Assembly: GCA_015680685.1 (NCBI GenBank) | Contig: MNCI01005617.1 | Span: 37,214 to 79,250 of the forward strand | DNA length: 42,037 nucleotides | From: Gnetum montanum | Lineage: Eukaryota > Streptophyta > Gnetopsida > Gnetales > Gnetaceae | Direction of reading: 5' to 3' | Shown: positions 1 through 11,674 of the stretch, piece after piece | Position numbering within the stretch: the stretch's first letter is position 1 | Layout of the letters: the number at the start of each line of letters is the position of its first letter | Program-made: the position numbers and the translations under genes | The notes under the pieces: model-generated | Told to the model about the DNA's origin: nothing | Seen by the model: the letters and a program-made list of their open reading frames with translations, nothing else | The model's database searches: none

Positions 1-430
1 GCTACGACGTAAAACTGGCATTGACCGTCCGCTACGACGAAAAACTAGCATGCCTTGCACGCGTCCGCCACGACGCTAAACTGGTACTGGGTGACCGTCC
101 GCTACGACGTAAAAATGGCAAAGTTATGCAGGTCCGCCAAGACGAGAAACTGGCATCTTTTGCACGCGTCCGTCACGACGCTAAACTGGCACAGGTAAGT
201 AGCCGTCTGCTGAGACGTAAAACTAGCACAGCTTTGTCCCTGGGTCATGACATGAAACTGACATTCACAGCATGGTCTGCTGAGACCATAAACCAGCCTG
301 ACCACCGTCCGCTACGACGTAAAACTAGCACTCTTCGGTCTGCCCGGACTTTAAACTGGGACCATGGTCCGCTGAGACTTAAAATCAGCAACAACGGTCT
401 ACCAGGACTTAAAACTGGAACTCATGCAAA
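1..430 (+). repeat. Tandem repeat tail downstream of pol
   Basis: A degenerate array of units about 24-40 bp long, built around a core like GTCCGCYACGACGTAAAACT followed by a variable spacer. The same array is present in inverted orientation at 11675-12110 in the complete element. Repeat-rich tails between integrase and the 3' LTR are known in Tat/Ogre elements. Part of it stays open in one frame (21-557), but the translation is only the repeat read through, so I do not call a protein. Confidence 0.8.
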
Positions 431-1458
431 GCAAGCGAGCGTGATCACCTCCGATGCAGCTGCATGGCCGATTGGGTGGGACGCGGAGACAGTTCCGGCG
501 TCCCCACTCCCCGGCATCTTACTGATTCCTCGGACACGCACAGAGGCATCCTACTGAGTCCTCGGAGATGCCGCCACCGCGTCCGCCGCGGTGGAAGCAG
601 CTCCGGGAGTTTAGCTTCGTTAGCGGGAGCCCCAACGAACTCCTCGTTGGTCACGGCCCCAGGAGTCTCCGCCAATCATCGCTATCGGACGCCGGCGTCC
701 CAAATACATCTGGCCGGCTCCCGGTGCAACCAGTGAGCTGCACTGCGTCTGATGCCTTTTGTCGAAGGTATGCAGGGCCAAGTCATCAGGATTGGCGGCT
801 CCCCCTTAGTGCTCCGTCTCAACATACACAGTTCGTCGGCTCCGGCTAACATCGGACAGCATGGGCTCCAAGAAACTCCGTCTTTTGTCCATAAACAATG
901 GCGCCCTCTGTTTATTTTTGTGGTTGCAGGCTGCTTAACTCGGAGGATGTCGTTCAAGGGCGCGTTCATCTGAGCGGCGAGGTACGACAACGCACTGAAA
1001 TGACTGCCCAGGTTTGCCCGCCCATTCAGCTTTGCACATCTCTTCCAGCACACATCTACTCTCCATCCTTGTTCCCTTCTTCCCCACCACCCAACTCCCA
1101 TACGCAGCATGCACATACTAATCTTCCTTCGTTCGCACCCACGCTAGCAGAGACATCACGAAAGTGATGCGAAACGCTCCTTTCGTACGCATTCCTGCTA
1201 CCAGTTGTAACAGAGATATCTCAGATTGACGCGCCACGCTTGTCTGAAAGCATTCCTGTTAACGTTAATAAACACGCCGTTTCCATCTTTCCTGAACCTG
1301 TTCTCAGTTACACCCTTCTCCTACTCGTAAGCCTTCTCCCTCAAACGTATACGGAGCAATATCTGAAGTAGTCATGAAGGAACGTTGTTCTTGCCTCTGC
1401 CAATCCGGTGTTTCGCGTTCTTTGTCGACGTTCTTCGGGTAAGCCCTCTAACCGTCAA

Positions 1459-1472
1459 CAAAGAGGGGCCAT
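1459..1472 (+). other. Polypurine tract (plus-strand primer)
   Basis: CAAAGAGGGGCCAT lies directly before the LTR start TGAAACACC. The identical tract sits next to the 3' LTR of the complete element (10618-10631, - strand). This is the expected position for plus-strand DNA priming. Confidence 0.85.
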
Positions 1473-1544
1473 TGAAACACCGTGAAAATTACGGGTCGGC
1501 CTCAGGCGAAGATTCGTGGTTTTTGAGCAGGAGCGCGCAAGTCA

Positions 1545-1770
1545 AAATTGTCTAAGGACAAGTTTACGCTCTATCACGCACAGCAGCGTGATAAGCGTAA
1601 TAAGCTCCGAAGACAAGTCGAATTTGGCTAAGGACAAGTCTACACTCTATCACGCACAGCAGCGTGATGAGCGTAATAAGCTCCGGGACAGTTAAAGGCG
1701 AATTTGGCTAAAGTCAAGTTTACGCTCTATCACGCACGGCAGCGTGATGAGCGTAATAAGTTCCAAGGCC
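1545..1770 (+). repeat. U3 tandem dyad repeats (three copies, about 80 bp)
   Basis: Three copies of a unit holding an imperfect palindrome of the type TATCACGCACAGCAGCGTGA, at about 1573, 1648 and 1728. Position upstream of the LTR TATA box places them in U3, where they could act as enhancer or hairpin elements. The related LTRs carry five copies. Confidence 0.75.
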
Positions 1771-2169
1771 GTTAAACAAAATCCATGGAAACACGACAGG
1801 TCGGCATTTGTTCTTGCAACGCTCAACTGATCTTTACGCGCATTACGCAATGGTGCGTACTCGTGCGTAGGTCAGAATGCAATAACGCGCTCGTTACGCT
1901 TCGTCACGCACAGCCGCGTGATGAGCGTACAATAATCTTAAGTGTGTTGCTGCTACGTCCAAAGTTGCGCTCATACACGCAACACAACGCAAATGAGCGC
2001 AAACGCAGCCGAGACATGTCTATCATGATCCTGCTCTTTACACGCACAGCATGTGAACAAGCATGTTGTGCGTAGTCACAGTCTGACTTAAAAGATCATG
2101 CCAGCAGGGCCCGTAATATCCAGGACCCACATCATCAGGGTTGCGCCTTCTCCGCGAAGTGTCGCGGCC

Positions 2170-2177
2170 TATAAATA
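2170..2177 (+). promoter_or_regulatory. TATA box of the left LTR
   Basis: TATAAATA about 700 bp into the LTR, in the context GCGGCCTATAAATACC. The same motif and flanks recur in both LTRs of the complete element on the - strand, which marks the U3/R boundary. Confidence 0.7.
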
Positions 2178-3056
2178 CCCTAGTTGACAAAGATAGGCAG
2201 GTTGGCAAAAGATTCGGGTTAGCAAATTTCTGAGCACCAGAGCACTTAGCACTTTGGAGCAGAGAGCACTTAGCATTTTGGAGCAGAGATATAGAGAACA
2301 ACGCTTTTGCAGTTGTGGACCTCATCATCTTACAGCCGAAGCAGAGCATAGTTCGATTTGAGCACCGGTGACAGGAGTATCTTTTTGCTGAAAAGACTCT
2401 ATCCATCAGAAACAGTTGATCAGTAGACGTCAAAGCTTGGCCCGCCTTGCATCTCAGCTTAGCCCACGAGGTAGATCGGACTTCTGTTTAGACCGTTTTG
2501 CTTGTTGTTTTGTGCTGGTTTCATATCTTGTAATCGGGGATTCCCCAGTGTAATTTCTCACACGAAATATACATTTGTAAGTCAAAGCGCAGATCTTGAA
2601 GCTACGTGTTTCTCTTTTGCCAGCCTCCTTTCATCGTGTTTAGCATTATCGCCGTCGCAATCTGATCACATCGCTTTCCCTGTGTTTTACCATTCTTCGA
2701 AACAGATCGCTTTCTGTCCGCGTAATTCTCATCGTTTTACTGACCTGTAAGTCCCTGTCTGATCGACAAGACCGTTCAGGGCGCCGCGGATTCGTTTTTC
2801 CAGCATAGCCCTCGCGCGGATCCGTGGCTAAAACTGTGTACGCCAGGATCTCGGTCGGTATTTCCAGCTGCCGACGTTTTCTGTCGTTACAAGTAGGATG
2901 TGTTATATAGTCAAATATACCTCCAAGGATTCCTTATAATCTACCATTCAATCTCATCACTAGTTTTCTCTACTACAATGATCTATGCTACAAGAAAATG
3001 ATGATGGTCATCATCGAATCTTGAACATCTACATTGTTTAAAAGTCTTAGTTTCAA

Positions 3057-3604
3057 TGTAAATGCAAAATACCAAAATTCCTTGCAATGAAATAAATTCT
3101 CATTTAAATAGGCCTTACGTTTGGGTCTTGTTGCAAGTTAATTTTTTCATGATTGTTGATAGATTTTTAATACCTTATATTGTACTTGGAACACCTACAT
3201 GCAACATACAAATGATTTTATCTAATTCTTTGGTCTCTATATGCTTCCTATATATAGTTCCACCATACAAAATTTTCATTCCTAGGGTACAAGATTAAAA
3301 CCAAAATCTTGTATGTTTTCTTTGTAGGCTATCTAGTGTACAAAATTGGAATGGCCAGTGTACAAGCCTAAGGTATCAAATTTTGTAGCTTTTGAAGCAT
3401 TATTACCTTCCATAAGCTAACACACATGGACTTTGGCTCTTCCATAAGCTAGGATGTACGATGTCTTAAATTCCAGCAACATGAAGCCATAATGCTAGAT
3501 TTTTGGAAAATTAAGGTAAATGTATCTACCTTTATTTCTTAACCAAATTACAAAGAATTTTGGCTCTGAACTATAACATGTATTTTCTTTAGGTTTTTTT
3601 TACA
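3057..3604 (-). repeat. Old LTR relic related to the LTR at 32515-33135
   Basis: The two stretches share long colinear similarity in the same orientation. Shared phrases include CTTTGTAGGCTAT, TCAAATTTTGTAGCTTTT, TTAAATTCCAG and AATTAAGGTAA followed by TACCTTTATTT. The other copy ends at a recognisable polypurine tract, so this is read as a - strand LTR. No PPT, PBS or matching target duplication is seen here, so it may be a solo LTR or a fragment. Ends are approximate. Confidence 0.6.
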
Positions 3605-4640
3605 GCAAAGTTGGTAAAATAATTACATGTGTAATTAATGCTAAACTACATTTACATTAGGATAGAAATATATGATATATCTTGATTTATGAAAAAACAC
3701 AATATAGAGATATATCTTGATTGACAGTGTGTAGGTTTGGTTGAAGATAGTAATGGAAGATATGGAAAGCATACCCATAAATATTAGGCAATCTACTAGT
3801 CCTTTTCTTCACTTCATACACATTTCAATATCTAACACAATCCAAAATTCACTCATATCCTTTCAAATCTCTACATTTCAAAATTGAAGAATTGTAGAAG
3901 CATCATAGATCATACAAGAATATTTCATATTTTTTTCAGCAATGGTAGAGACAAAATATGATCCAGGTAATGCTTTCATTGAATAGTCATTTTTTGAGTA
4001 ACCTTTACAATCTAGATACTACTTTCATTGAAAGTCATTTTTGAGTAAACCTTCTTATATCTCGCAAGTAGACTATAATAAATTTTTACTTAGTATTACA
4101 ACTATTACTAGTAGAACATTTGAATATGCATTCATATATTAATCATTTTTTATATATATTCATTTACATTCATCTACTTTCATTTAATTATATTTTTATG
4201 TAAGTTCTCATACAAGTATGTTTTTATTATTATTGAAAACTATAATAACTTTATTTTTTAAATTAATTCCTATGTATTTTGATAAATAGGAATATTATTT
4301 CAAGATGAATTTCCAAAAACCCTTTTACTATAATGAACAATTTAGTACAGCTATAATTATTATATTTTTAGGTAAATTATCATATGAACATGTCTATTTT
4401 GTTATCGCAAAGTATAATAATTTTATTTTCAAATTGATTCTAATCTATTATGATAAACAATAATATTACTTAAAAATGGATTTCTAGAAATCTTTCTAAT
4501 GCAATCAACATTTTTGTATAGCTGTAATTAATGATATAGTTCAAAAATGTTTTAGAAAATAGTCATTCATACATGCCAAATTTCAAAGAGATTCAGCTAC
4601 ATCTCCAAAATTCATCATCTAAAATATTAGTATAATGTAC
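3605..4640. other. AT-rich intergenic stretch without a recognisable gene
   Basis: No open frame of note and no coding similarity seen. A short local duplication is present at about 3980-4050 (a phrase around TTTCATTGAA and TCATTTTTTGAGTAA occurs twice). The rest is AT-rich sequence that looks like fully decayed repeat DNA. Confidence 0.5.
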
Positions 4641-5005
4641 ATGAGGATGCATGAGCATGAAAATCCTCATAAATATTCATAAAATGGTAGGTTACTAGGG
4701 CATGGAATATATGAGAATTATACATAAAATACTAGGTTGCTCAATTGTGCAACCTAATATAATTTGACTCAAAATAGTACATTTCTCAGGCATGCAACCC
4801 TACTTAATTATATACAAAAGAGTAGGTTTCATTGCCATGAAATCTCATATAATTAGACTAACCATAGGAGGTTGCTCAAGCATGGGACCTAGTATCATTT
4901 GACTCAAAATAGTAGGTTTCCCAAGTGTGTAATCCATCCTAAACAAACATAATAGAAAATGTTACAAGGTTGTGAAAACTTAGACAAGTTAACTCAAAGT
5001 AGTAG
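4640..5005. repeat. Irregular repeat array, segment 1
   Basis: Units of roughly 45-85 bp built around AATTTGACTCAAAATAGTAG, then GTTTCTTGGGCATGCAACC-type words and ATTATACATAA. The array stops at 5005 where an LTR-type element is inserted and resumes at 8349. Confidence 0.75.
5001..5005. repeat. Target-site duplication AGTAG (left copy)
   Basis: AGTAG directly precedes the element end TGTTGGT. The same five bases follow the other end at 8349-8353. Confidence 0.6.
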
Positions 5006-6639
5006 TGTTGGTGATCATTTGGGACTACCAACGTTGGGGCCTCTAGGTCTTGTTACGTGTGTCATAGAAAATGAAGGTGGTATTCAAATAGGGTTTAGGT
5101 GCTTGCTAGTCTATGGCAACACCAAGATCCAAATACCTATAAATAGACATAGTGATTATGTGAGTATGTGTTTGATATTTTGAATGTTAAAATGGTTGGG
5201 TTGTGTATGAAACTATATAATTAGGTTTCATAAAAGAAACTCAACTAACAATAATGTGAGCTATTGAAGGTTCCTATTTTGTCAAGTCTCTTAGTCTATA
5301 TAGTCCCTATAGTACGTTATTTGTAACAAATAAAATTTTTTAATAATTTTTTAGCACAATTCTACCAGTCTACTCCTAATTTCCCATACAGAGAAAATTC
5401 CACAAGAAAACTAGAAATAGAGTGAGATTCAATGGACTTATAAATAGAAATAAAAGAAAGTAGATTTGTGTGAAATCTCACATATTTAATTAAGATAAAT
5501 GGACACATGGAAAAACTTTACAATAAAGCTATTCCAATTCAATTTAACTATGAATTGTTCAAAATCCTCTAAGCTCAATAAGCAATTTCATAAAAGAAAA
5601 TCTTATTATACTACCAAAAATGCTAGATAAACAACAAAGTATGAGTCTTTATTTTGGCTAGTTAATAGTTGTCAAGAATTCCATTCAATAAAGCCTTTGA
5701 AAAAATTTGACAATTTCTAGATTGATATACTAAGGCAATACACTTTAAAATAATGAAGCAATTTTAGTCATCTCAAAACACCAAAGATTTTCTTAGATCC
5801 TTTATGCTCAAAATAGGAAATTTCATTAAGACATTACTATTAAATTTCTCTGAAGGCTTTTCAACAACATAATATTTTTTATGGAAAACCTTAATAGAAG
5901 CCTAATATTTTTCAGAAATAGAGCTATAAAAGCAACCTAAAAAATCCCAAAATTAACTACCAAGCATGATACTATATAGACTATTAGCTAAGTAACTAAA
6001 AAAAAATGAGAAGAAATGAACTCACAGGATTAAAAAAAAGAAGTTGAATTGATGTCTATAGCAAGCCATGTTTATATAATCTTCAATATTCTTCTAAGTA
6101 TTCTTCCTCTAAAATTCAAATTTCTTCTAAGTATGCTTCCTCCAAAATCCCCCCAAATCCCTTCTCTTCTGTCCTTGAAGCCTTTTTATAGTGACTTTGG
6201 GATAGTTACAATCATCATGCGAATGTGAGGGTATTACAAATATCTATGGGATTAATTTATAACCACCCTAGAAGTTATAACTTCCATAGAAAGTTATTAG
6301 AAATTTGATCTATGATTGCCAAGTGATTTTTTGGTAACAAATATCATGGAGATAATCATAGGAAGTTACAAAAATTTGAGAAATACACGCCATAATTGGC
6401 AAGTGTCCTATGAGTAATTCTAACCTTACAAATATCAATGAAACATTGTTGTAACTTCCATAAGAAGTTATAATTTTTTGAAAAATTTTAAATTCCCATT
6501 GGAAATAAAATTGTAATTGTCAAATGTTTATAAATTCTTCAATTAAATCATAAAACCTCCTTTTTACATTTAAAAATGATCATGTATATGGTAATGATGA
6601 TAATCTTTATTTATAATAAGAATAAGACTATGTAACCTT

Positions 6640-7745
6640 AGGAGTTTTTGCATCAATACATTCATGTTGATGTGTAAGCCTTTAAAGGTTCAGGTCATCC
6701 TTGTGGTTTGCATGCTAGAAACTATGTGGTCTTGGTCTTGTGCTGTAGCGTCATTGTTAGTTACTACCTATGTATCTTTGCTATCCCTTTTTCCACACAC
6801 ACTCTTTGGTCCTAAGCCATTGGAGTCTCTCAACCACACCTTTGGTAGTTGTTGTAGATTCTCGATCTGAATTTTTGTCGATAGTGATGGAGAAGGAGTC
6901 ATATTACTATTACTTTATTTATTGCTAGTGGATGAGTTCTCTCCAATGGCAACATCAGTTTGCTCCTATTTTTTTCATTATTACTTTCTTTGCTGCACCA
7001 TGAATTTTATTTTGGTTCAGCATCAAACCCTTCATTTCACATTTTCCTACCAAATCTTTATGAAAATGAAAAGGAAAAAGAAACTCCTCCAAGTTAGAAG
7101 AAGTATCCTGCTATTGTTATGAAGCTGCAACAAGGTCATTAGTGATATTGATGCTCTGATACCCTATTATTGTTTTCCATTGTCCTCTTCCTCATGTGAT
7201 ATGTTTTAATGAGGAATTTGGGAGCACAAAATAAGCACAAGAACATCGATGGTGTTTTTGTTTTATCTTTATTTATAGGTTAGGAATTTACCCATTCTAA
7301 TTTCGAAGTAGAGTAAATCATATTTGTGTTTTTCATATTTGTTGCAGATGCTTGAGACAATAGAGATTAGGGTTTCAACTCTATACAAGCAAAGACATCT
7401 TTCATGATGCTTTCTTGCTTAGAGCCTACTTGTATGAACTTAGTCTACATAGGAATGGTTGGTGAAAAATGTGGGCATCTAGTGGCCACTACAAAATTGT
7501 AGAATTAATTTTGATGAATAAATAAGTACATTAACAATGTATGTTTTCAATAGATGTGATGCTCAGGTTCTAAATTCTTGTTTTAGGCATAATTTATGCA
7601 ATAATACTATGAATTTTTGCTTCTCCCTTTGGATGAAATTGATAACTATGACAATCCAATATTGTATCTTTGATTTTCATTTTTGAAATTTATGCATTCT
7701 ATTGCATAGTTCTGTTTTATATTAGATAAATTCCAGTCAAATTTC
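6640..7745 (-). mobile_element. Putative Copia-type fragment (LTR-PBS-5' internal) nested in the decayed element
   Basis: Alignment of 5006-8348 with the younger copy leaves this block unmatched. It holds a near-perfect initiator-methionine tRNA primer-binding site on the - strand (7153-7163) and a TATAAATA facing left at about 7270-7280. The part right of the PBS would be an LTR of about 580 bp, and the part left of it a truncated 5' internal region. No clear gag protein can be read. The ends are estimates, and the family assignment rests mainly on the PBS type. Confidence 0.4.
7153..7163 (-). other. tRNA-iMet-type primer-binding site relic
   Basis: GGTATCAGAGC on the - strand, 11 bases of the 12-base TGGTATCAGAGC commonly used by plant LTR elements. 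The first base is changed from T to G. Confidence 0.5.
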
Positions 7746-8348
7746 ATGGATGCATTTGATAGCATCATTGTAGCTATTCACATTAATATATTGTGTATAA
7801 TACAACCATTATTGGAACTATTTTGAGAATACAACTATGTGTTTTTCAGCATTTATTTGCATATCATTTTCTTGAAAATGTTTTTTGCAAGTATCCATAT
7901 AACATTTGTATAAGTTCCTCTTTCTCAAGTTATCCTCCATGGCTTTCTTTTTACATTGTTGCATAATTAAATCTCTTAAAATTTTCTTTTTTTTCCTTAC
8001 TATAATAAACTGATTTTTCATCCAAATGTTTTTGCGTTGTGAAAGTCACCGTGACAAATCTCCGTTATACTCACAGCTATATATACACTGATTTATAATG
8101 TGTAAACCAAATTGAGAAGAATTATTAATCCATAGAAAGTATATATTACACTCTTTCCATCAACCATATGTAGAATATACTTATTCCACTTATGCAATGA
8201 TTAATTGGTCTCTTAATTTCACCATCCTTGAATTTAAAGAATCCTATGTATCCAGCTTAATAAAATTATTCTAATGTACTAGAATATCTTTAAGAAAATA
8301 AGATAGTTGTTATAGTCTACTCCATCATATGGTGTGAATGTGCTAATA

Positions 8349-8845
8349 AGTAGGTTTCTTGGGCATGCAACCCAATATAATTTAACTTAAAATAGTTGGT
8401 TCAAGCATGCAATCCCTCCTCATTATACATAACAATGAAGGTTGAAAATTCTTGAAAACATATATGATTTGATTCAAAATAAGTAGGTTACTTGAGCATC
8501 CAAGCTAATATAATTTGACTCGAAATAGTTGGTTTCTTAGGTGTGGAACCCCTCCTTATTATAATAATATAAAAGGTTTCTAGGTAGAGAAAATTGATTT
8601 AATTGGACTCAAAATAGTAAGATACTTAAGTGTGCAACCTAGTATCATTTGACTCAAAGCAATAGGTTGCTCAAGCATGCAACCCATCCTCAACATACAT
8701 AATAGAGAAGATTGAAAAGTTGTGAAAATTTATATAATTTGGCTCAAATGGTAGTTTTCTTAGGCATGCGAACCCTCCTCAATATACATAACAATGAAGG
8801 TAAAAAGGTTTTGAAAATTTACATAATTTGATTCAGAATAGTAGG
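8349..8845. repeat. Irregular repeat array, segment 2
   Basis: The array of segment 1 resumes with AGTAGGTTTCTTGGGCATGC and continues with the same AATTTGACTCAAAATAGTAG and CATGCAACCC words up to the insertion point of the 17.65-kb element. Bases 8349-8353 are the right copy of the AGTAG duplication. Confidence 0.75.
8841..8845. repeat. Target-site duplication GTAGG (left copy)
   Basis: GTAGG lies immediately left of the LTR end TGTAACGA. The identical five bases lie immediately right of the other LTR end at 26500-26504. Across the insertion the host repeat reads continuously (AATA + GTAGG + TTTT). Confidence 0.9.
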
Positions 8846-9662
8846 TGTAACGAAGGAAAACGTCGGCAGTTGGAAATACCAACCGAAATTCCGTGTACAC
8901 AGTTTTTACCACGGATCCGCGTGAGGGCTAAGCTGGAAAAAAATGAATCCATGGTGCCCTGAACGGTCTTGTCGATCAGACAGGGACTTACAGGTTAGTA
9001 AAAAACGATGATGATTATAGATTTTTGCATGCTGTGATTTGGTGCGAGAGATCGTAAAACGGGAGGAAAGTGACGTAGGTGAATCACTGAGAGGATAATG
9101 CCAAAACACCGAAAAGACGCTAATCGGGAGAAAAATGTGTAAATAGAAAAGATCAAAGATCTATGTTTCAATGCCGGATCGGATGTATGCTTGTGTGTAT
9201 ATTACGTTACAATGGGAGAAAACCCCCAACAACTGGATACAAAAATGAGGACAAAAACAACAAGCAAACTGTTTGGACAGAAGTCTGATCTACCTTGTAG
9301 GCCAAAGCTTAGGTGCAGGAATGGTCAAGCTCTGAAGTCTGTTGATCTTTTGACCGATAGAACCTGCTAACTAGGCGATATGACTCTGCAATTTCCGTTC
9401 TGCTTCTTTGCTTCGAGTAGATCTGTTGTTATGGCTCAGGTGTGCTGTGTTCTGTTCCTGCTAAAGGATGGTGTTTGCAGTGATTACCAAGAGTTTGCTC
9501 TTGTCTCTCTGTTCAGGACGATAAGTGTTCCCTTGCTCAGAAAATGCTCTTGTCCTCTTGATTTGCTGCCAACGAAAAGCGATAAGTGCTCTGGTGCTCT
9601 GTTAACTTGTCAACTTGCCTTTTTTTAATCTCCAACCTCTCTTGTATATGTATCAGCCAAAG

Positions 9663-9670
9663 TATTTATA
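9663..9670 (-). promoter_or_regulatory. TATA box in the 3' LTR
   Basis: TATAAATA on the - strand in the context GCGGCCTATAAATACT, matching those in the partner LTR and in the left element. Confidence 0.65.
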
Positions 9671-10138
9671 GGCCGCGACACGTGCAACCCTAATGATGTG
9701 GGCCCGAATGTCGTGGGTCCTGTTGACGCGATCTTTTAAGTAGGACTACGACTACGCACAACACGCTCATTTGCGTGTCATGCGTGTGAAGAGCAGGTCC
9801 ATGCTAAGCATATCTCGGCTGCGTTTGCGCTCATTCGCGTTGTGTTTCATGTATGAGCGTAATCTTGGTGTAACAACAACGTGCTCAAGCTTGTTTTACG
9901 CTCATCAAGCAACTGTGCGTGACGCAGCGTAAATGTGACATACACTCTCCACGCAGCTACGCACGGTGAAGTGTATTCAAAGTGTAACTTACGCTCATCA
10001 TGCAGCTGTGCGTGACGAAGCGTAATGAGTGCACACTTGCATTCTGACCTGCACACAAGCACGCATCGCTGCGTAACGCGTGTAAAGATCAGTTGTTTAA
10101 GCGCTACGAAAACAAGTACCAACCCGTCGTGTTTCTCT

Positions 10139-10560
10139 GGATTTTGCCTTTAACTGTCCTGGAGCTTATCACGCTCATCACACTACTGTGCGTGATGGAG
10201 CGTAAACTTGTCCTTGGACAAATTTGAGGCGTGTTCAACTGTCTTGGAGCTTATCACGCTCATCACGCTGCCGTGCATGATGGAGCGTAAACTTGTCCTT
10301 GAACAAATTTGCCTTTAACTATCTTGGAGCTTATCACGCTCATCACGCTGCCATGCGTGATGGAGCGTAAACTTGTCCTTGGACAAATTTGCCTTTAACT
10401 GTCTTGGAGCTTATTACGCCCATCACGCGGCCGTGCGTGATGAAGCGTAAACTTGTCCTTGGACAAATTTGCCTTTAACTGTCTTGGAGCTTATTACGCC
10501 CATTACGCGGCCGTGCGTGATGGAGCATAAACTTGTCCTTAGACAAATTTGAGGCGCGTT
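10139..10560 (-). repeat. U3 tandem dyad repeats in the 3' LTR (five copies, about 80 bp)
   Basis: The word GGAGCTTAT starts at 10161, 10246, 10326, 10406 and 10486. Each unit holds an imperfect palindrome such as ATCACGCTGCCGTGCATGAT between GGAGCTTAT and GCGTAAACTTGTCCTTGGAC. A further palindromic stretch lies at about 9890-10100. On the - strand these lie at the start of U3. Confidence 0.85.
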
Positions 10561-10617
10561 CTCACTCAAATTACGAATCTTCGCCTGAGGCCGACCCGTA
10601 ATTTTCACGGTGTTTCA

Positions 10618-10631
10618 ATGGCCCCTCTTTG
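10618..10631 (-). other. Polypurine tract of the complete Tat element
   Basis: On the - strand CAAAGAGGGGCCAT abuts the LTR start TGAAACACC, exactly as in the left element (1459-1472). Confidence 0.9.
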
Positions 10632-11674
10632 TTGACGGTTAGAGGGCTTACCCGAAAAACGTCGACAAAGAATGCGAAACACCAGATTGGTAGAAGCAAG
10701 AACAACGTTCCTCCATGACTACTTAGGTGTTGCTATGTTTACGTAAGAGGAAGGCTGGTGAGTATGAGGGGTAGAAGGATGTAACTGGAAATAGGTTCGG
10801 GGAAGATGCAAACGTTGTGTTTATTTATGTTAACAGGAATGCTTTCAGAGGAGCGTAGCGCGTCAATCTGAGATATCTCTGTTACAAATTGTAGCAGGAA
10901 TGCATGCAAAAGGAGCATTACGCATCACTTTTGCGATGTCTCTGCTAGCGTGAGTACGAAAAGTAGAGATTTGCATATCTGAATGCTGCGTATGGGAACT
11001 GGGTGGTGGGGAAGAAGGAAACAAGGATTAAGGGTAGACGCGTGTCGAGAAGAAATGTGCAAAACTGAGCGGGTGGGCAAACCTGAGCAGCCATTTCAGT
11101 GCGCTGTTGTACTTCGCCACTCAGATGAACGCACCTTTGAATGACATCCTCCAAGTTAAGCAGTCTGCAACCACAAAAGAAAATAGAGGACGCCATTGCT
11201 TATAGACAAAAGACGGGGTTCTTGGAGCAAATGCTATCGGATGTTAACCAGAGCCAATGTACTATCAAGACGAAGCTGGAGCATGTGGGCGACGCCGCTA
11301 ATCCTGATGATTCGGCCCTGCATATCTTCGCCAAAAGGCATCGGACGCAGTGCAGCTCATTGGTCGCACTAGAAACCGGCTAGATGAATTTGCGAGGCCG
11401 GCGTCCGATAGTGATGATTGGCGGAGACTCGCGGAGCCGTGACCAACGAGGAGTTCGTTGGGGCTCTTGCTAACAAGGCTAAACTCTCGGAGCTGCTATC
11501 ACCACGGAGGATGTGGTGGTGGCATCTCTGAGGGATCAGTAAGATGCCTCTGTGCCTGTCCGAGGAATCAGTAAGATGCCGAAGGGGTGGTGACGCTGGA
11601 ACTGTCTCGGCGTCCCACCCTGTTGGCCGTGCAGCTGTATCTGAGATGATCACGCTTGCTTGATGTGCATGAGT
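10632..11674 (-). other. Non-coding 3' region of the Tat element
   Basis: Between the repeat tail and the PPT. It matches 431-1458 of the left element in inverted orientation along its length. Open frames in both copies (for example the - strand continuation to 11369, and 10945-11196) do not resemble any family I recognise. They differ between copies by the kind of changes expected of non-coding DNA. A conserved structural or packaging role is possible but not shown. Confidence 0.6.

Larger units (their letters stand above)
1..2891 (+). mobile_element. 3' portion of a Tat-type LTR retrotransposon, truncated by the window edge
   Basis: This is the downstream end of a Ty3/gypsy Tat-like element read on the + strand: a tandem-repeat tail, a long non-coding 3' region, a polypurine tract and a 3' LTR. 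Seen: bases 1-1472 match, in inverted orientation, the region 10618-12130 of the complete element at 8846-26499, including the same order of short repeats and the same PPT. Several open frames here (for example 21-557 and 464-736) are shared with that element only as nucleotide similarity and look non-coding. The 5' LTR, gag and pol would lie to the left of the window. The LTR differs in length from its relative (1419 versus 1772 bp), so this is a related but distinct subfamily copy. Confidence 0.88.
1473..2891 (+). repeat. 3' LTR of the left Tat-type element
   Basis: Begins TGAAACACCG and ends CGTTACA, the same termini as the LTRs of the complete element when those are read on the - strand. 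At 1419 bp it is about 350 bp shorter. It has three copies of the roughly 80-bp dyad repeat instead of five, and a TATA box at 2170-2177. The 3' flank begins AGTAG, a likely target duplication that cannot be tested because the other end is outside the window. Confidence 0.87.
5006..8348 (-). mobile_element. Decayed LTR-type element, older copy of the solo LTR at 35632-38007
   Basis: Bases 5006 to about 6560 align colinearly with 35632 to about 37490, and about 8150-8348 aligns with about 37830-38007. The 5' end is TGTTGGT (TGTTGGC in the younger copy) and the 3' end is GTGCTAATA (GTGCCAACA in the younger copy). The differences are mostly C-to-T or G-to-A. Both flanks carry AGTAG and lie in the same repeat array. 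A TATA-like motif facing left (about 6182-6190) matches that of the younger copy, giving the - orientation. This copy is about 970 bp longer because it holds a further insertion at roughly 6640-7745 and lacks the 21-bp minisatellite. No coding capacity of its own is seen. Confidence 0.75.
8846..10617 (-). repeat. 3' LTR of the complete Tat element
   Basis: Runs from TGTAACGAAGG (LTR 3' end on the - strand) to GGTGTTTCA (LTR 5' start, TGAAACACC on the - strand). It is 1772 bp, the same as its partner at 24728-26499. It contains a left-facing TATA box at 9663-9670, so U3 is about 950 bp and R-U5 about 800 bp. Confidence 0.95.

Noticed and set aside
464-1167. Several overlapping open frames of 70-145 codons in the left element
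   Set aside because: Overlapping on both strands and matching only the non-coding 3' region of the complete element at nucleotide level.
6664-7122. Two short open frames as possible host genes
   Set aside because: No domain, located in the block with a primer-binding site on the other strand; best read as retroelement debris.
9380-9628. Open frame of 82 codons in the LTR (also at 25313-25510)
   Set aside because: Present in both LTRs only because they are copies; lies in R-U5 on the strand opposite to transcription and lacks any recognisable domain.
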